Source of the DNA: Bedellia somnulentella
Lineage: Eukaryota > Arthropoda > Insecta > Lepidoptera > Bedelliidae
Length of the DNA stretch: 64,000 nt
Direction: 5' to 3'
Assembly (NCBI GenBank): GCA_963576735.1
Contig: OY755177.1
Coordinates: forward strand, 3,782,001-3,846,000
In this document: positions 53,451 through 63,644 of the stretch, piece by piece
Position numbering within the stretch: position 1 is the stretch's first letter
Layout of the letters: each line of letters starts with the position of its first letter
The notes under the pieces: generated by a model
Database searches by the model: none
Seen by the model: only the letters and a program-made list of their open reading frames with translations
Told to the model about the DNA's origin: nothing
Translations under genes and position numbers: made by a program

Positions 53451-54470
53451 CTGAAGTCTTTGTTTTTTTTCGATGGGTGTTTTGTTCTCCCTTACGCGAC
53501 TTTTCCTTAAAACATCCTTTGATTTTCTATCTAGGCCTGCAGGTAAACAAAATAGTAACAAGTAAGCCAAAGTCATAATAACAAATATTATAACTACCTA
53601 CCTGTTAAAAAAACTATAAAATAAACGGACAGTAAAACTTATCTCTAAAAAACTATCACTAATTCACTAAAAAAACTCAGAGTGATTTAAGAACTTATCA
53701 CTAAAAAGTATAAAATAAAAAACAAAAACTTCAAATTAAAAACTAAACAGAAAAATTAAATATTATTATTTTTTATTTAAAAAAGAACCGCCTTCAAAAA
53801 TCCAACTGAAAAGTATAAAATATTTTTTATTTATGTTTTTATGTACAACTCTATTCAACTTCTTCTTTTTGAAGTCGGTGCCAAACAGACAAATCCAAAA
53901 TGAAAATTGCTACATAGAGAAAACCATACGAATAATAAATCAATCGATAGTGCCTCAGCAACAGTAGGTAACACAATCGCGCTCAAAAATCAAGAAATTT
54001 CATCCGCTCGCAACGACACGTCGCTTTATAAAGGATGGAATTGGGGGACAGTGAGCGGTGCTTAGCCTGGTGTGCATTAGGGTGGAGCGAAAAAATATTT
54101 TTTTAAAGTTCGTAATTCCTGTATCACCAATGATTGATCGACATTCTAAGAGATTTAAAAATAAAATTTCAAGTTCCTACCTTTACATCTTTAGGTGTCG
54201 CATCAAACTTGAAAATTGAAAAAAAAACAACAAAACTCGTTGTTTGTAAAGTTTTATTTGTGACAAAACTATTTATCCAAATGAAAATATTGAAGCCGAA
54301 ATCAAGTATTGTACTTATGAATAGACATAGTATATTAAATAAATGTATTTTAACATTCGAGAGATGAAGCTACAGACTCTTCTTTTTGCTTAAAAATATG
54401 TGATTTTTGTAGTAAGTACTGGTATATCTTGCCTTACCTTTATCTTCGTACAAAGGATTCCATCTCAGGC

Positions 54471-54634
54471 CTACATACATACATAAATATAATCACGCCA
54501 TTAGTTCCTATTGGGGTAAGCAGAGACAATCGATCGCCACTTTGTACGATCCTGACCAACCTCTCTAGCTTCGTTTACCTCCATCAATCTTCTCATACGT
54601 GCTCTTTTATTCTTCTTACTTCGGACGCCTGCCT
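54471..54634 (-). mobile_element. RTE-like LINE 3' end fragment inside the 1.9 kb transposon
   Basis: CTACATACATACATAAATAT, CCTATTGGGGTAAGCAGAGA and GATCGCCACTTTGTACGATC; same 3' end as 20000-20184, inverted. Confidence 0.8.
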
Positions 54635-55173
54635 TTTTCTCTCTTTTGTCTTTTTCTGCCTTTTTTTATCTCTGGCCTCCAGCCTACAAACAGATGAAAA
54701 AGCCCCAGTAAGGAGCTTGACGGACCGTTCTACTGCCTGAGTGTTGTAAGGATACTTTTCGATTTCAAACAATTTGCTACCTGAGGAAATAACTCTTGAA
54801 ATTTCTGCGTGACCATATTTCATGGTCGTCGGAGGTTCTGTTATTTTGTTATTTAACCAGTCAATTAAATTATGATAGTTCAATGCATCGATTTTAAAAT
54901 TTGTGTGATGAAATTCTCTTACTCCTTTCTTGCCTTTAAAAATCTACGAAGCTTGGTTCCATTATAAGAGATTTATCATCTTGTAACATTGCTAGAAAAT
55001 ATGTTTTGTGGATGTGCAAAGAAGAAATTTATTTTAATAGTGTTTATAACAACGCATTTTTGGTCATCCAGTAGATACAAACATCTTTGAATCGTGTTAA
55101 ATGTATGAATTAAACCATACTTGCAAGAAGGTTTTGTTTTTACTTTAAACCAAGTTGATGTATAGACTTTCAT
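54635..55173 (-). pseudogene. decayed coding region of the 1.9 kb transposon
   Basis: On the minus strand, 55173-54976 reads like KVKTKPSCKYGLIHTFNTIQ followed by FFAHPQNIF. After a frameshift, a frame over about 54935-54640 reads REFHHTNFKIDALNYHNLID, WLNNKITEPPTT and YPYNTQAVERSVKLLTGAFS. 'NY..LIDW...ITEPP' and 'YP.HTQAVER.VKLVTEAS' are blocks I recall from an uncharacterised protein family in insects and hydra; I cannot name its superfamily. The frame is broken at least once between LRRFLKARK and GVREF, and the N-terminal part is not legible. The downstream end is displaced by the LINE insertion. Confidence 0.5.
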
Positions 55174-56235
55174 AATTCTTGTTTTCTCTTTACGGCTGTT
55201 AGATTAAGGTAGACACTTTATACACAGACCCGAATTACATTTTTCGTTGATTCCTTTGGTTTTTCAAAAGGTTTTCTTCCGCAATAGGTTCTTAATCACA
55301 CACTTACGAACTATTCTGGATTCAAATTTACAAGTAGCGATGTCAAATAATTTAGATTCGGATTCTTCATAAAACATTTGCTTTTTTTTCATATCGTAAT
55401 TTTTTTACATTCTTGTATTTATTATAATAGGAAATCAATCTGGCAACTATTTGTTGATAGATTATAATAAGAATTGAAGCCTTATTCAAAATTTTTTCAC
55501 CATCAGCAGCCATAATTTCACACAAATGTTTCACAGCAGGATCTTTATCATTATTCAGTTCCAGTATATTTTATAATATCACAGTAAGTTGGTAACATAT
55601 TATCACTTAGATCGCCAAAAAAGAGGCATGGCGAGTATTTCGAGCTTTTGGCATTTAATTGACAAATAATCAGACTTTTTCACACTTGTCGTTACCACTT
55701 TAATGGGAAAGTTTCAGAAAATTATGCAAAGATGATCAAGTTAACTCTTAAAAGTAAAGTAAATTGTATGTTTTGTTACATATAGATTCACAATATAATT
55801 TATGTGCATGTACACAATAGACAAAAAGATTGTATTTTTTTCAAGTTACCCTCATAGCGCGCCACCTGAAGATAAAGTCGTACGGTTTTGATTTTTAGCA
55901 TAAATAAAGCTATTATGTACGGTCATCCGTTAATGACACAGGAAAAATGAAGTTCCAAAAAAAAATATTTTTTCTCAGATTCACTCCACCCTAGTGTGCA
56001 TGCGTCGCACTCCGCAGAGAAATTATCATAATATACATGTCACCGTAAAACTGTAAATACTAGTAAATTATAATTTTAGATAGATAGCGAGATAGTAAGC
56101 TAACGATAGGTTAGGTTATGTAAGATTATCAGATTTCAAACTAACGGAATTAACAATTCGACAGAGACATGCATGCACCGAGTTGGCACAACCAATACTT
56201 CTAACACTTTGTAAAAAGACGATCGAGAATCTAAA

Positions 56236-56400
56236 TCACTACATAGTATGAACAAAGTCGCTTTCTCTCTCCCTGTCTGGGATATAGGGACATTATTATG
56301 TATACTTTAATCTGTAAAACTACGAAATTAATTTTCGATGCGTTTTTTTTATTAATTGATTAAAAAGGAAGGTTTATAAGGATGACATACGCTGATGGGG
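56236..56400 (+). mobile_element. Helitron-like 5' end fragment
   Basis: TCACTACATAGTATGAACAA followed by AGTCGCTTTCTCTCTCCCTG and GTAAAACTACGAAATTAATT; diverged relative of 45862-46010. The 3' end is missing. Confidence 0.55.
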
Positions 56401-56739
56401 TGGAGAACTCACTCAACTTGGGCGGGCCACTAATATTCGTTCTTCTTTGTCATGAAAATTGGTTTGGCACCGACTTCAAAAAGAAGAAGTTGAATAGAGT
56501 TGTACATATAAACATAAATAAAAAATATTTTATACTTTTCAGTTGGATTTTTGAAGGCGGTTCTTTTTTAAATAAAAAATAATAATATTTATTTTTTCTG
56601 TTTAGTTTTTAATTTGAAGTTTTTGTTTTTTATTTTATACTTTTTAGTGATAAGTTCTTAAATCACTCTGAGTTTTTTTAGTGAATTAGTGATAGTTTTT
56701 TAGAGATAAGTTTTACTGTCCGTTTATTTTCGCATCCCA

Positions 56740-57665
56740 CCTCGATCCCATGTCACCCCGTATTTGAACGACGCTAGACTTTTGAAAATGCAAGCACGTA
56801 GGCAACTACATCTCGCAACGCTGCTTTTCGGTGTAGTTCTGCACGAATCTCCTGACTATTTTTATAAAAAACTGCAATGGTCTAAAAGTGGCTATCAGTT
56901 TAAAGTCAGGGCGATTGTGCCAATGCATCGTCTGGTGGCCTTTCGGGGCAGTTTCAGGTTTGCGGCGTCCAAATGCTGGAATGACCTTCCCCCGCACATC
57001 CGAAGTGTAACTAGTATTTTCACCTTTAAACGAAAGCTTAAACATTACTTACTAGTTCAACAAAATCCCGCATCTGTTCTTTAATATTAAATATGTACTT
57101 TTATTTTATTTACATTTATTTCTAGGTTACAATTATTTAAGTATTTGACATACACTCTTTAGCCCCGGTATTTATTAAGTCTATTTATTACCTGTTTTAT
57201 ACATATATTTCGTCAGATATTCATAATTATTATAATAATTTGTTTTGATTTTATGTAGTTGTTCACTACTTGATATTAGTATTTGTTCTATTACAATTAT
57301 TTTTTAATTTATTATTATGTTACCTATGTGTATATATATTATCTTGTGTAAAGGTATATTTTTTATTATGCACTGAGTTTAGTTTTCATTAGTCCGTGCG
57401 TTTCCTGGCGGTGACTGAAAATCAGTGTTGTGAGCATTTACTCACAACGATAATGCTGAGTCAGCCGCCAATTTATTGCTACGCAGGGTATGGCTTGTGA
57501 CATTAACTTTCAATGTTAACTTTTGTTTTTAAAATCTTGTTATTTATATTTTTGTTTTTTTATTATTATTTTTTTTGTTTAATTTTTATTTAGTTTCGTT
57601 TTTAATGTTTTTAGTTATATTGTTAACTGTGTAGCAATGAATAAATGTTTTTCTTATCTTATCTT
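56740..57665 (+). mobile_element. CR1/L2-like LINE, 5'-truncated
   Basis: C-terminal RT-type frame (56764-57084), a long 3' UTR (GGCGGTGACTGAAAATCAGT, CTGAGTCAGCCGCCAATTTA), then GAATAAATGTTTTTCTTATC and a (CTTAT)n tail. Relative of 25352-26284, opposite orientation. Confidence 0.7.
56764..57084 (+). pseudogene. C-terminal end of CR1/L2-like LINE ORF
   Basis: A frame of 106 codons to TAA: MQARRQLHLATLLFGVVLHE near residue 9, DYFYKKLQW, then FRGSFRFAASKCWNDLPPHI, FKRKLKHYLL. Same block order as the minus-strand copy at 25937-26281, about half identical. No catalytic RT motifs. Both copies keep long open frames, hinting at an active parent elsewhere in the genome. Confidence 0.75.
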
Positions 57666-57669
57666 ATCT

Positions 57670-58425
57670 AGTGTCGGGTATGCATCACACAAAAAGTTTT
57701 CAAAAATAGTTGTGAATAGAAATCTAATATCTAATAAAGTTAAATGAATCGTGAAAACACGATTTTAGACTAAGTTCATCATGTAATTCATCAGACCATG
57801 ATTACATAAAAAAATGTTATATCCCATACCAAATGGTATAACCTAAATTAGTAAGGTAACTTATTAAATAACTGTTTTATTTAAATGGAAACAAGTATAC
57901 TCTCAGTGAAGGCAGTCAATGATGGATTGAGATCAAAAAAGAAAAACTAATTTTGGGGACAGATTTCATAACTCTTAGTTAATGGAAAATATCCTTTTAT
58001 ATACTTTTGAGTTACAAAACTAGCCGCATTTTAATCTCCACGTTAACGTTAAATTTTATTTCTTTACAGTTTCAGATGACAATACACTTGACTATAAGGT
58101 CGTGCAAGTCCTGCGATAAAGGTCCTACTTTACAAAAAAAAAAGGTCAAACAGCTGGGCAACAAAATCAAAAAACTAAGGAATTATTGTTCTTCTTTTCG
58201 TACGTAAAGGTAACCGAAAAATATAGGAAAACTTACCGAAAATTCAAAATTGGAACACGCGCGTGACTGTCACTTTCACAATATTTTAAAAAAAGAACAT
58301 TTTACTTCTTCCGCGTAGCACAAATACTACGCAAAGCGGCCGGCTTTATCGGCCGAAGACTGGAAATGAACTGAAACTTCTTTTGAATTGGTATGCCTTG
58401 CCGCCCGCCCTACCTGTGCGAAAAT
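57670..58425. other. intergenic, nothing firm
   Basis: A K-rich 66-codon plus frame at 58007-58207 is not recognised. CGGCCGGCTTTATCGGCCGA near 58338-58357 is a short GC palindrome-like motif. Confidence 0.35.
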
Positions 58426-58429
58426 CAAA

Positions 58430-58805
58430 ATTGATAATAATGCCAGATTAAAATTTAATAGTTATCTTGCCCTTTAGATGCAGATATCTTTAACTATTTA
58501 CAAGTTGTACTGAGTTTGTACTGTGTCGTTTTTTTTTACAAATTTACGTTTTAATATACTCATAATAATATTATATATATAAATTGATAATAATGCCAGA
58601 TTAAAATTTAATAGTTATCTTGCCCTTTAGATGCAGATATCTTTAACTATTTACAAGTTGTACTGAGTTTGTACTGTGTCGTTTTTTTTTACAAATTTAC
58701 GTTTTAATATACTCATAATAATATTATATATATATATATATATTATATATATATATATATATGTACTGAGTTTGTACTGTGTCGTTTTTTTTTACAAATT
58801 TACGT
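58430..58805 (+). repeat. 153 bp tandem repeat, 2.5 units
   Basis: TTGATAATAATGCCAGATTA to TACTCATAATAATATTATAT is repeated at 58431 and 58584, and its last third again at 58762, with (TA)n expansions between. Units look identical by eye. Confidence 0.85.
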
Positions 58806-58848
58806 TTTAATATACTCATAATAATATTATGAGTATATTAAAACGTAA
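58800..58848. repeat. 49 bp perfect palindrome
   Basis: 24 bp arms (TTACGTTTTAATATACTCAT then AATA, and the inverse) around a single central A. It ends the tandem repeat and is followed by a (TA)n tract to about 58898. Confidence 0.9.
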
Positions 58849-58860
58849 TATCATATATAT

Positions 58861-58902
<42 letters not shown>

Positions 58903-58905
<3 letters not shown>

Positions 58906-59080
58906 GCTCACGGCTATAAATCCCTAGAAGGGGTAGCCAGAGCTAAGGAATTGGAAATTCCTCAGCCACATTTGGAAATTTTAGTGGGGAAAAGATGGTA
59001 AAATTAAAGGTTTTCGGTGATGGGTCTCCAATCACATCGCCCAAAAATCCCTTAAAAGCTCCAAATTCGTCAGTTATCTA
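58903..59080 (-). mobile_element. SINE-B copy, head missing
   Basis: TGCTCACGGCTATAAATCCC, CCAGAGCTAAGGAATTGGAA, CCAATCACATCGCCCAAAAA. It stops near CCAAATTCGTCAG, before the family head. Confidence 0.8.
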
Positions 59081-59164
59081 TATGTATATATAAAATATTA
59101 ATAAATATATACATATCTATATCTGAAATACAAATATCGTTGACAGGAGCCGAGTTATTTACTT

Positions 59165-59228
59165 ACTTATACTCACGCCCGTTTGTTCCCATTGGGGTAG
59201 TCAGAGACTACAGATCGCCACTATGGGC
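59165..59228 (-). mobile_element. RTE-like LINE 3' end scrap
   Basis: CTTATACTCACGCCCGTTTG, TTCCCATTGGGGTAGTCAGA and GATCGCCACTATGG. Confidence 0.65.
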
Positions 59229-59269
59229 CGAGTTCTGAAATAAATATGCATAGTTGTGCCCTAGTTTAA

Positions 59270-59537
59270 TCCTATTAATATTATAAATGAGAAAGTTTAG
59301 ATAGTTGGATGTTTATGTGTTTGAGGCGAAAATGCTCCTCAAGTACATAATGTATATGTAAGAATTTGGCAGAATGGTAGATAATGACCCAAATCATCAA
59401 ATAGGATAAGTACTTGATACACCGGAAATGTTTGACCAATAAAATATTCACGCCTGATTGAACTAAGAGTACCGGAAAAAACGCCTAGTTTTGTCATAAG
59501 CAGAATTTGACAGTACGAAATCTGTCGGGTCAGCTAG
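59270..59537 (+). mobile_element. short complete Helitron-like element, 268 bp
   Basis: A|TCCTATTAATATTATAAATG at the left, CTGTCGGGTCAGCTAG|T at the right: correct A/T flanks, TC start and CTAG end. Interior GTTGGATGTTTATGTGTTTG is shared with many moth repeats. Non-coding. Confidence 0.7.
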
Positions 59538-59539
59538 TT

Positions 59540-60055
59540 GATGAAGAAATACGAAATAGTTTTTGTTTCTTGTAATGTCATACAAATGTAAACAGTCCTA
59601 GAATAAGAAGACTAAAAAGTATTTGATTCATTGTCATATTTTTGCAGATTAGAGAGGCGCAAAATAGCAACCGTGGAGCACGAAGATACAGCAGATGATG
59701 AGCACTGCTAGAAGATTTGCAATTGGCACATGGGGATAATAAGAGATAGGCAAGGAGTCTCAATAAACGTGTAACATGAGGTAGAAAAAGGCGTGGGACA
59801 TCTTGGAAAAGAAATTGTTCGGCATGTTATATGAAACGCAGCAAAAGGAAATGCTTTGACAAAGAGAGAAGATGACTCAAGTGCAACGACGAGAAAGTCT
59901 ACGTGACGTCTGACGCGGCGCTGAAACTGTAAGCCATATAAAGAACTCTGTGCTGGAAGCAATTGAAAGACCCAAAGTAGAAACTCTCCATTTCACACTT
60001 ATTTTGTGTGTTTGCTTAATTTTTTTAAGACAATTATTTCTAAAAAAAATTATAA
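59540..60055. other. intergenic, nothing firm
   Basis: The stretch 59640-59960 is purine-rich on the plus strand (many GAAG, AAAG). Minus frames over it have no recognised domain. Confidence 0.35.
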
Positions 60056-60059
60056 AAAT

Positions 60060-60510
60060 GTATTTAGCTGTGATAGCTCAGTGGATAGATCGAAAGATTA
60101 CACGCCTACCACGCAATGCAAGAGTTTTTTTTAGTTTGTTTAGCCGCTTATAAGAATATAACCAACATAATTTTTTTTCACTGATAGCCAAATAGACGCC
60201 TACTCAACAAATGTACACTATAAAAATTAATTAATTTAAATTTATTTAATTAATTTATCATGGTTGCTAACGGTGAGGGAAAACATCGTGAGGAAACCCA
60301 CATGGCTGAGTTGTACTTAGTCATGTGACAGTGTATTCGTACAAAACGGCGATAGGCCTGCCCCCTATCACGTGAGTACACTGTCTAAGCAAAACGTGGG
60401 TACCTTCTCTGGAAACTAGATGGCGCTTGCCATGTGAGTTCAGGAGTATTGGTACCTCTGCCAACCCCTTCGGGGATAAACGGCGTGAACGTTTATGTTT
60501 TATGTTATAT
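60060..60510 (+). mobile_element. SINE-A copy with disrupted head
   Basis: A decayed head (GTGATAGCTCAGTGGATAGA, 60070-60115) is separated by about 130 bp of unrelated AT-rich sequence from an excellent body and tail (GGTTGCTAACGGTGAGGGAA at 60262 to the GTTTATG tail). Body and tail match the copy at 10756, including CTTCTCTGGAAACTAGATGG, a variant not in the 51695 copy, so two subfamilies exist. Confidence 0.8.
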
Positions 60511-60566
60511 GTATGAAAAATGTATTCTAATGCACACTGATTTTCAACCCGGGATTAGAATAATGT

Positions 60567-60650
60567 TGTATGCGAGGAAGGCAAGAGAGATATATGTCAG
60601 GAGACCGCAAAATAGCGATCAATAGTCTCTGCCTACTCCAATGAAAACAA
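60567..60650 (+). mobile_element. RTE-like LINE 3' end fragment
   Basis: GCGAGGAAGGCAAGAGAGAT and GCGATCAATAGTCTCTGCCT; diverged. Confidence 0.6.
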
Positions 60651-60728
60651 TGGCCAAATGCCAATGGCGGAATTTACTGTAACATTGTAATTAGTTAATA
60701 TAAACGATGACAGAAAACGAACCCGCGA

Positions 60729-60975
60729 TGACATACACACATACATATACTCATGGCTAGAAATCCCAAAATTGGGGTAGCAAGAGTTTCAGAATTATAA
60801 ATTCCTAAGCTAAGTGGAAAGATTGTAATATGAAGGATGTTTGGTGGTGGACTCCACTCCAGCTACAATGCCCTAAAATCACGAAGCCCCGAAACCCTAC
60901 GTCGCCTCTTACGATGCCCGCAAGTTAAATGAATTGTTAGTTATATTCTAAAACGACACTACACAGCTAAACATA
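60729..60975 (-). mobile_element. SINE-B copy, diverged
   Basis: CACACATACATATACTCATG, AATTGGGGTAGCAAGAGTTT and TATTCTAAAACGACACTACA. Head, core and tail all present. Confidence 0.7.
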
Positions 60976-61072
60976 GATGAGTTATGCCACAACTCAACTC
61001 AATCGTTGAGTTCAAAGATAAGCAGAAGGAAGTTTCAAAAGAAACATGCTATTCGAAAAAGGTAATAAGTAG

Positions 61073-61262
61073 CCACCGTGATAGTTCAGTAGGGTAGATT
61101 ACCCGGCTATCATGCAGACAGGCGAGGGTGAAAATTCTTCGTTGGGCTAACACTGGTGCACAAGCAAAACAAGGGTACTTAGAACACCAGGATTGTCACG
61201 TTATGTTCAGAAGTATTAGTATCTATTCCACCCCTTCAGGGATCTACGGCGTGAACGTTTGA
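61073..61262 (+). mobile_element. SINE-A copy, internally deleted
   Basis: Head CACCGTGATAGTTCAGTAGG, then a jump from GTTGGGCTAACAC to CAAGCAAAACAAGGGTACTT, and the tail CTACGGCGTGAACGTTTGAG. Confidence 0.7.
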
Positions 61263-61269
61263 GTTGAAT

Positions 61270-61850
61270 TTCAGTAGAAACTACCGTAAATTCATCATTA
61301 AACTGGTAATAATTTATTATCATCATTTACCCAAAACTATTTCAGTGGCAGCAAAGCTCAATAAAACAAACTTAAATAAAAAAAATACAGTACGGAAAAC
61401 ACTGGTCATTAATAAAGATGAAGATAATTTCTGATAACAAAAAATATTTTTAGAAGTGAAAGATATAAAGCGCCTAAATGTAAGTAGCTTCATATTTAAA
61501 ATACGCCGACGGCATTGCCGAAAAGAAAAACGCGTGGCATCAGTTTTATGAATTCAAAAATAGAACACATTTAAAACGGCCTAAATTCATGATTTTTATT
61601 CAGTCGATTCTTACCATTGAAAAGTTTGATACTGATTTCAATGATACTCTTTTCTCAAAAGCTATTTTATTATAGGTGTTGGGTGTTTTTATTGTTGTGT
61701 AGCGTCAAATGGTTGTTTTTTAACTGCCATCATTGTCACTTTGACAATTGGCTTTTTGTGGCGGTCAAACATATTTTACTTTTCATGGATTTATAATTAA
61801 ATTTATTTAAAAGTGTGTTCAAAAAGGTGTTGTGCTTAATTTTACCAAAA
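61270..61850. other. possible promoter and 5' UTR region
   Basis: Unique-looking sequence upstream of the putative exon at 61857. No TATA box is convincing; GTTGTGTAGCGTCAAATGG and repeated TTTGACA motifs lie at 61694-61770. Confidence 0.25.
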
Positions 61851-61856
61851 ATTGAC

Positions 61857-61956
61857 ATGAATGTTGATTTAGAAATCTTGTACAGATGTGTTCGTAACAG
61901 TTTTATACGCTCTTGGGATTTACCGGGCGGCTTACTTTATCGACTCAAGTTTATGC
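61857..61956 (+). CDS. putative first coding exon, unknown gene
   Basis: ATG at 61857 opens MNVDLEILYRCVRNSFIRSW and 13 further residues, up to TTTATGC|GTAAGTTAT, a strong 5' splice site (phase 1). Without splicing the frame would end after 44 codons. It joins in frame to the acceptor TTTTTTGGCCGTACAG|TT at 63180. Codon use is less AT-biased than neighbouring noncoding DNA. I do not recognise the product. The intron would contain two SINE-B copies. Confidence 0.35.
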
Positions 61957-62289
61957 GTAAGTTATTTGTCTATTGTTTAGTTATTTACTAATTATCACCG
62001 TTATCCCTTATATTTTAAGTGGTTAATGGAATTAAGTTTTGGGGTACATGTAGATATGATTTAAATTGTGATGTTATTTCTGTTCATTATTTAATATTCA
62101 CAAACTGTGCCCCACAGTTAACCGCCTCGCCTGAAATTTTGACATAATATGCAGCTCACTCGCTTTACAAGGCCACCACCACCTATTTTTATAGAAAACT
62201 TATGATTATTTTCCTTAGACTATGATATTTACCGGTATTAAAACGCATTTTCCGTAGATTTCCCTCAAGTTAGACCGATGACTTAGTGT

Positions 62290-62375
62290 AAGTTGCTGTG
62301 ATAGCCTGGGACATGTCGTTTAGGGAGATTTTAGGAAGACCGACGCTCAGCAGTGGATGTCCATGGGCTAAAATT
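62290..62375 (+). repeat. lepidopteran repeat end (CAGCAGTGGATGTCC)
   Basis: GACGCTCAGCAGTGGATGTC then CATGGGCTAAAATTAAT, the reverse orientation of the motif at 26936. The expected trailing GATGATGATG is lost. Confidence 0.5.
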
Positions 62376-62542
62376 AATATTATAATCACATGTTTACTAA
62401 ATTGAAGAGTACCAAATTTTGCTGGCATAGTTATAATTATTTAATGTAACGCTGGTTTCGCCTTCTATTCTACTCTTATTGATTAGCTAAGGCAGCTTGT
62501 ACAAACTACACGTAGTAATGAAAAGTTTTTTTTTTATCGCAT

Positions 62543-62793
62543 ACATACATACATATACTCACGGCTGTAAATCCCTAGAAGGGGTAGCCAGAGCTAAGGA
62601 ACTAAAAAGTCCTCAGCCACCTTTGGAAAGTTGAGTGGGGGAAAGATGGTGAGATAAAGGTTGTTGGTGATGGGTCTCCAACCGCATCGCCCAAAAATCC
62701 CTTAAAAGCCCCAATACCGTTAGTCGCCTCTTACGTACACCCACCGGAAGAAATGGGGTAGTGCTATTCTAAGCCGACATTACACAGACACGC
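62543..62793 (-). mobile_element. SINE-B copy with 13 bp duplication
   Basis: TTTTTTATCGCAT flanks it (62530-62542 and 62794-62806). Sequence from tail ACATACATACATATACTCAC to head TTCTAAGCCGACATTACACA is close to the family consensus. Confidence 0.9.
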
Positions 62794-62821
62794 TTTTTTA
62801 TCGCATCAGACTCTTATCTAC

Positions 62822-63041
62822 ATACATATAAACATACTCACGGCCATAAATTCCAAAAAGGGGTAGTCAGAGCTTTACAGCTAGCAACTCCTCAGCCACA
62901 TTTGGAAGTTGATATGGGACAAGATGGTAGAAATAAAGTATGGTGGTGATGGGTGTCTCCAACTGCATTACCCAAAAAAAACTTAAAAAGCCCTACACCC
63001 TTAGTCGCCTCTTTCAACACCCCCGGGCACTACACCGCAGA
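62822..63041 (-). mobile_element. SINE-B copy with 12 bp duplication
   Basis: ACTCTTATCTAC flanks it (62810-62821 and 63042-63053). It carries the GGCCATAAAT and TTACAGCTAGCAACTCCTCA variants shared with 1756 and 13869, a different subfamily from its neighbour at 62543. Confidence 0.85.
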
Positions 63042-63179
63042 ACTCTTATCTACTTTTATCATACTTTACGTTCAATGTCGTATTTTAAGCTAATAGAAAT
63101 CCATGGGTAATTTTGTATGCACATATATAGTAGAGTTGTTGTAAGATGTCTTTGTCTAAATGGTTTTTTGGCCGTACAG

Positions 63180-63335
63180 TTTTATTGACCTTATGTTTTA
63201 ATTCCATTCCATGCAGAACTATTACTACCGAGTCAAAATACAAAATTTCTGACATATTTATAAACTTAGTGATTTCTATATGGAAAAGTATGTCACCAAC
63301 TCTGGAATCGGCAGACCACACTTTGAAAGCTAAAG
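63180..63335 (+). CDS. putative second coding exon, unknown gene
   Basis: Follows a pyrimidine-rich tract and CAG acceptor; ends GCTAAAG|GTACAT, a usable donor, again phase 1. Joined to 61857-61956 it gives a hydrophobic run (LLLTLCFNSIPC) then TESKYKISDIFINLVISIWK and SMSPTLESADHTLKAK. An alternative is a separate start at 63146 (MSLSKWFFGRTVLLTLCFNS) that would make this a signal-peptide exon. No family recognised. Confidence 0.35.
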
Positions 63336-63487
63336 GTACATTTATTGATTTATTTTATAATAGTTTTCCTCCAACAAACAATATATTATAGATACTCGTA
63401 TATACAATTTACCTAGACGTGGTAACCTTCTTTAAATCTATCAAAAGCTGGCTGTACGTATTACGGACCAAAAAGTATTACGTTCCA

Positions 63488-63600
63488 CGAGCGCGGAACA
63501 ACAAGCCACAACCGCGCCGCGCCCGCGCGCGCGTGCGCCGGCGACCGACCGCGACGGACGTAGCCTTAGCCATGGCGTCCCGGCGAGGCAGGGCACTAAC
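63488..63600. other. CpG-rich block
   Basis: About 110 bp with very high GC and many CpG (CCGCGCCGCGCCCGCGCGCG and on) in a genome segment otherwise near 33% GC. It could be a promoter-like island, a GC-rich exon, or the GC-rich end of a repeat. A minus-strand ATG frame (MAKATSVAVGRRRTRARARR) and a plus frame are both Arg-rich, which any CGC-rich sequence would give. Confidence 0.5.
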
Positions 63601-63644
63601 TAAAAATTCATTTATTTTAATATTTATAAAAGAAGTTGTTTAAT

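Larger units (their letters stand above)
54078..55993 (-). mobile_element. 1.9 kb DNA transposon with 8 bp duplication, decayed
   Basis: TAGGGTGGAG(C/T)GAA starts both inverted ends, each followed by AAAAAATATTTTTTT-like tracts. GTGTGCAT flanks it (54070-54077 and 55994-56001). Eight-bp duplications occur in hAT and P elements, among others. Minus-strand coding relics lie at 54593-54920 and 54976-55173. An RTE-like fragment (54471-54634) has inserted into it. Confidence 0.8.
53618..56730. repeat. 269 bp inverted repeat arms
   Basis: 53618-53886 and 56462-56730 are inverted copies of equal length (269 bp), sharing GTTTGGCACCGACTTCAAAA, GTTGAATAGAGTTGTACATA and GAAGGCGGTTCTTTTTTAAA; only a few differences by eye. 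The 2575 bp between them holds the 1916 bp DNA transposon at 54078 and a Helitron-like 5' end at 56236. The arms contain the CCGACTTCAAAAAG motif related to the minisatellite. Confidence 0.85.

Noticed and set aside
58007..58207. Lys-rich frame of 66 codons
   Set aside because: Depends on an A run (AAAAAAAAAA near 58133); no homologue recognised.
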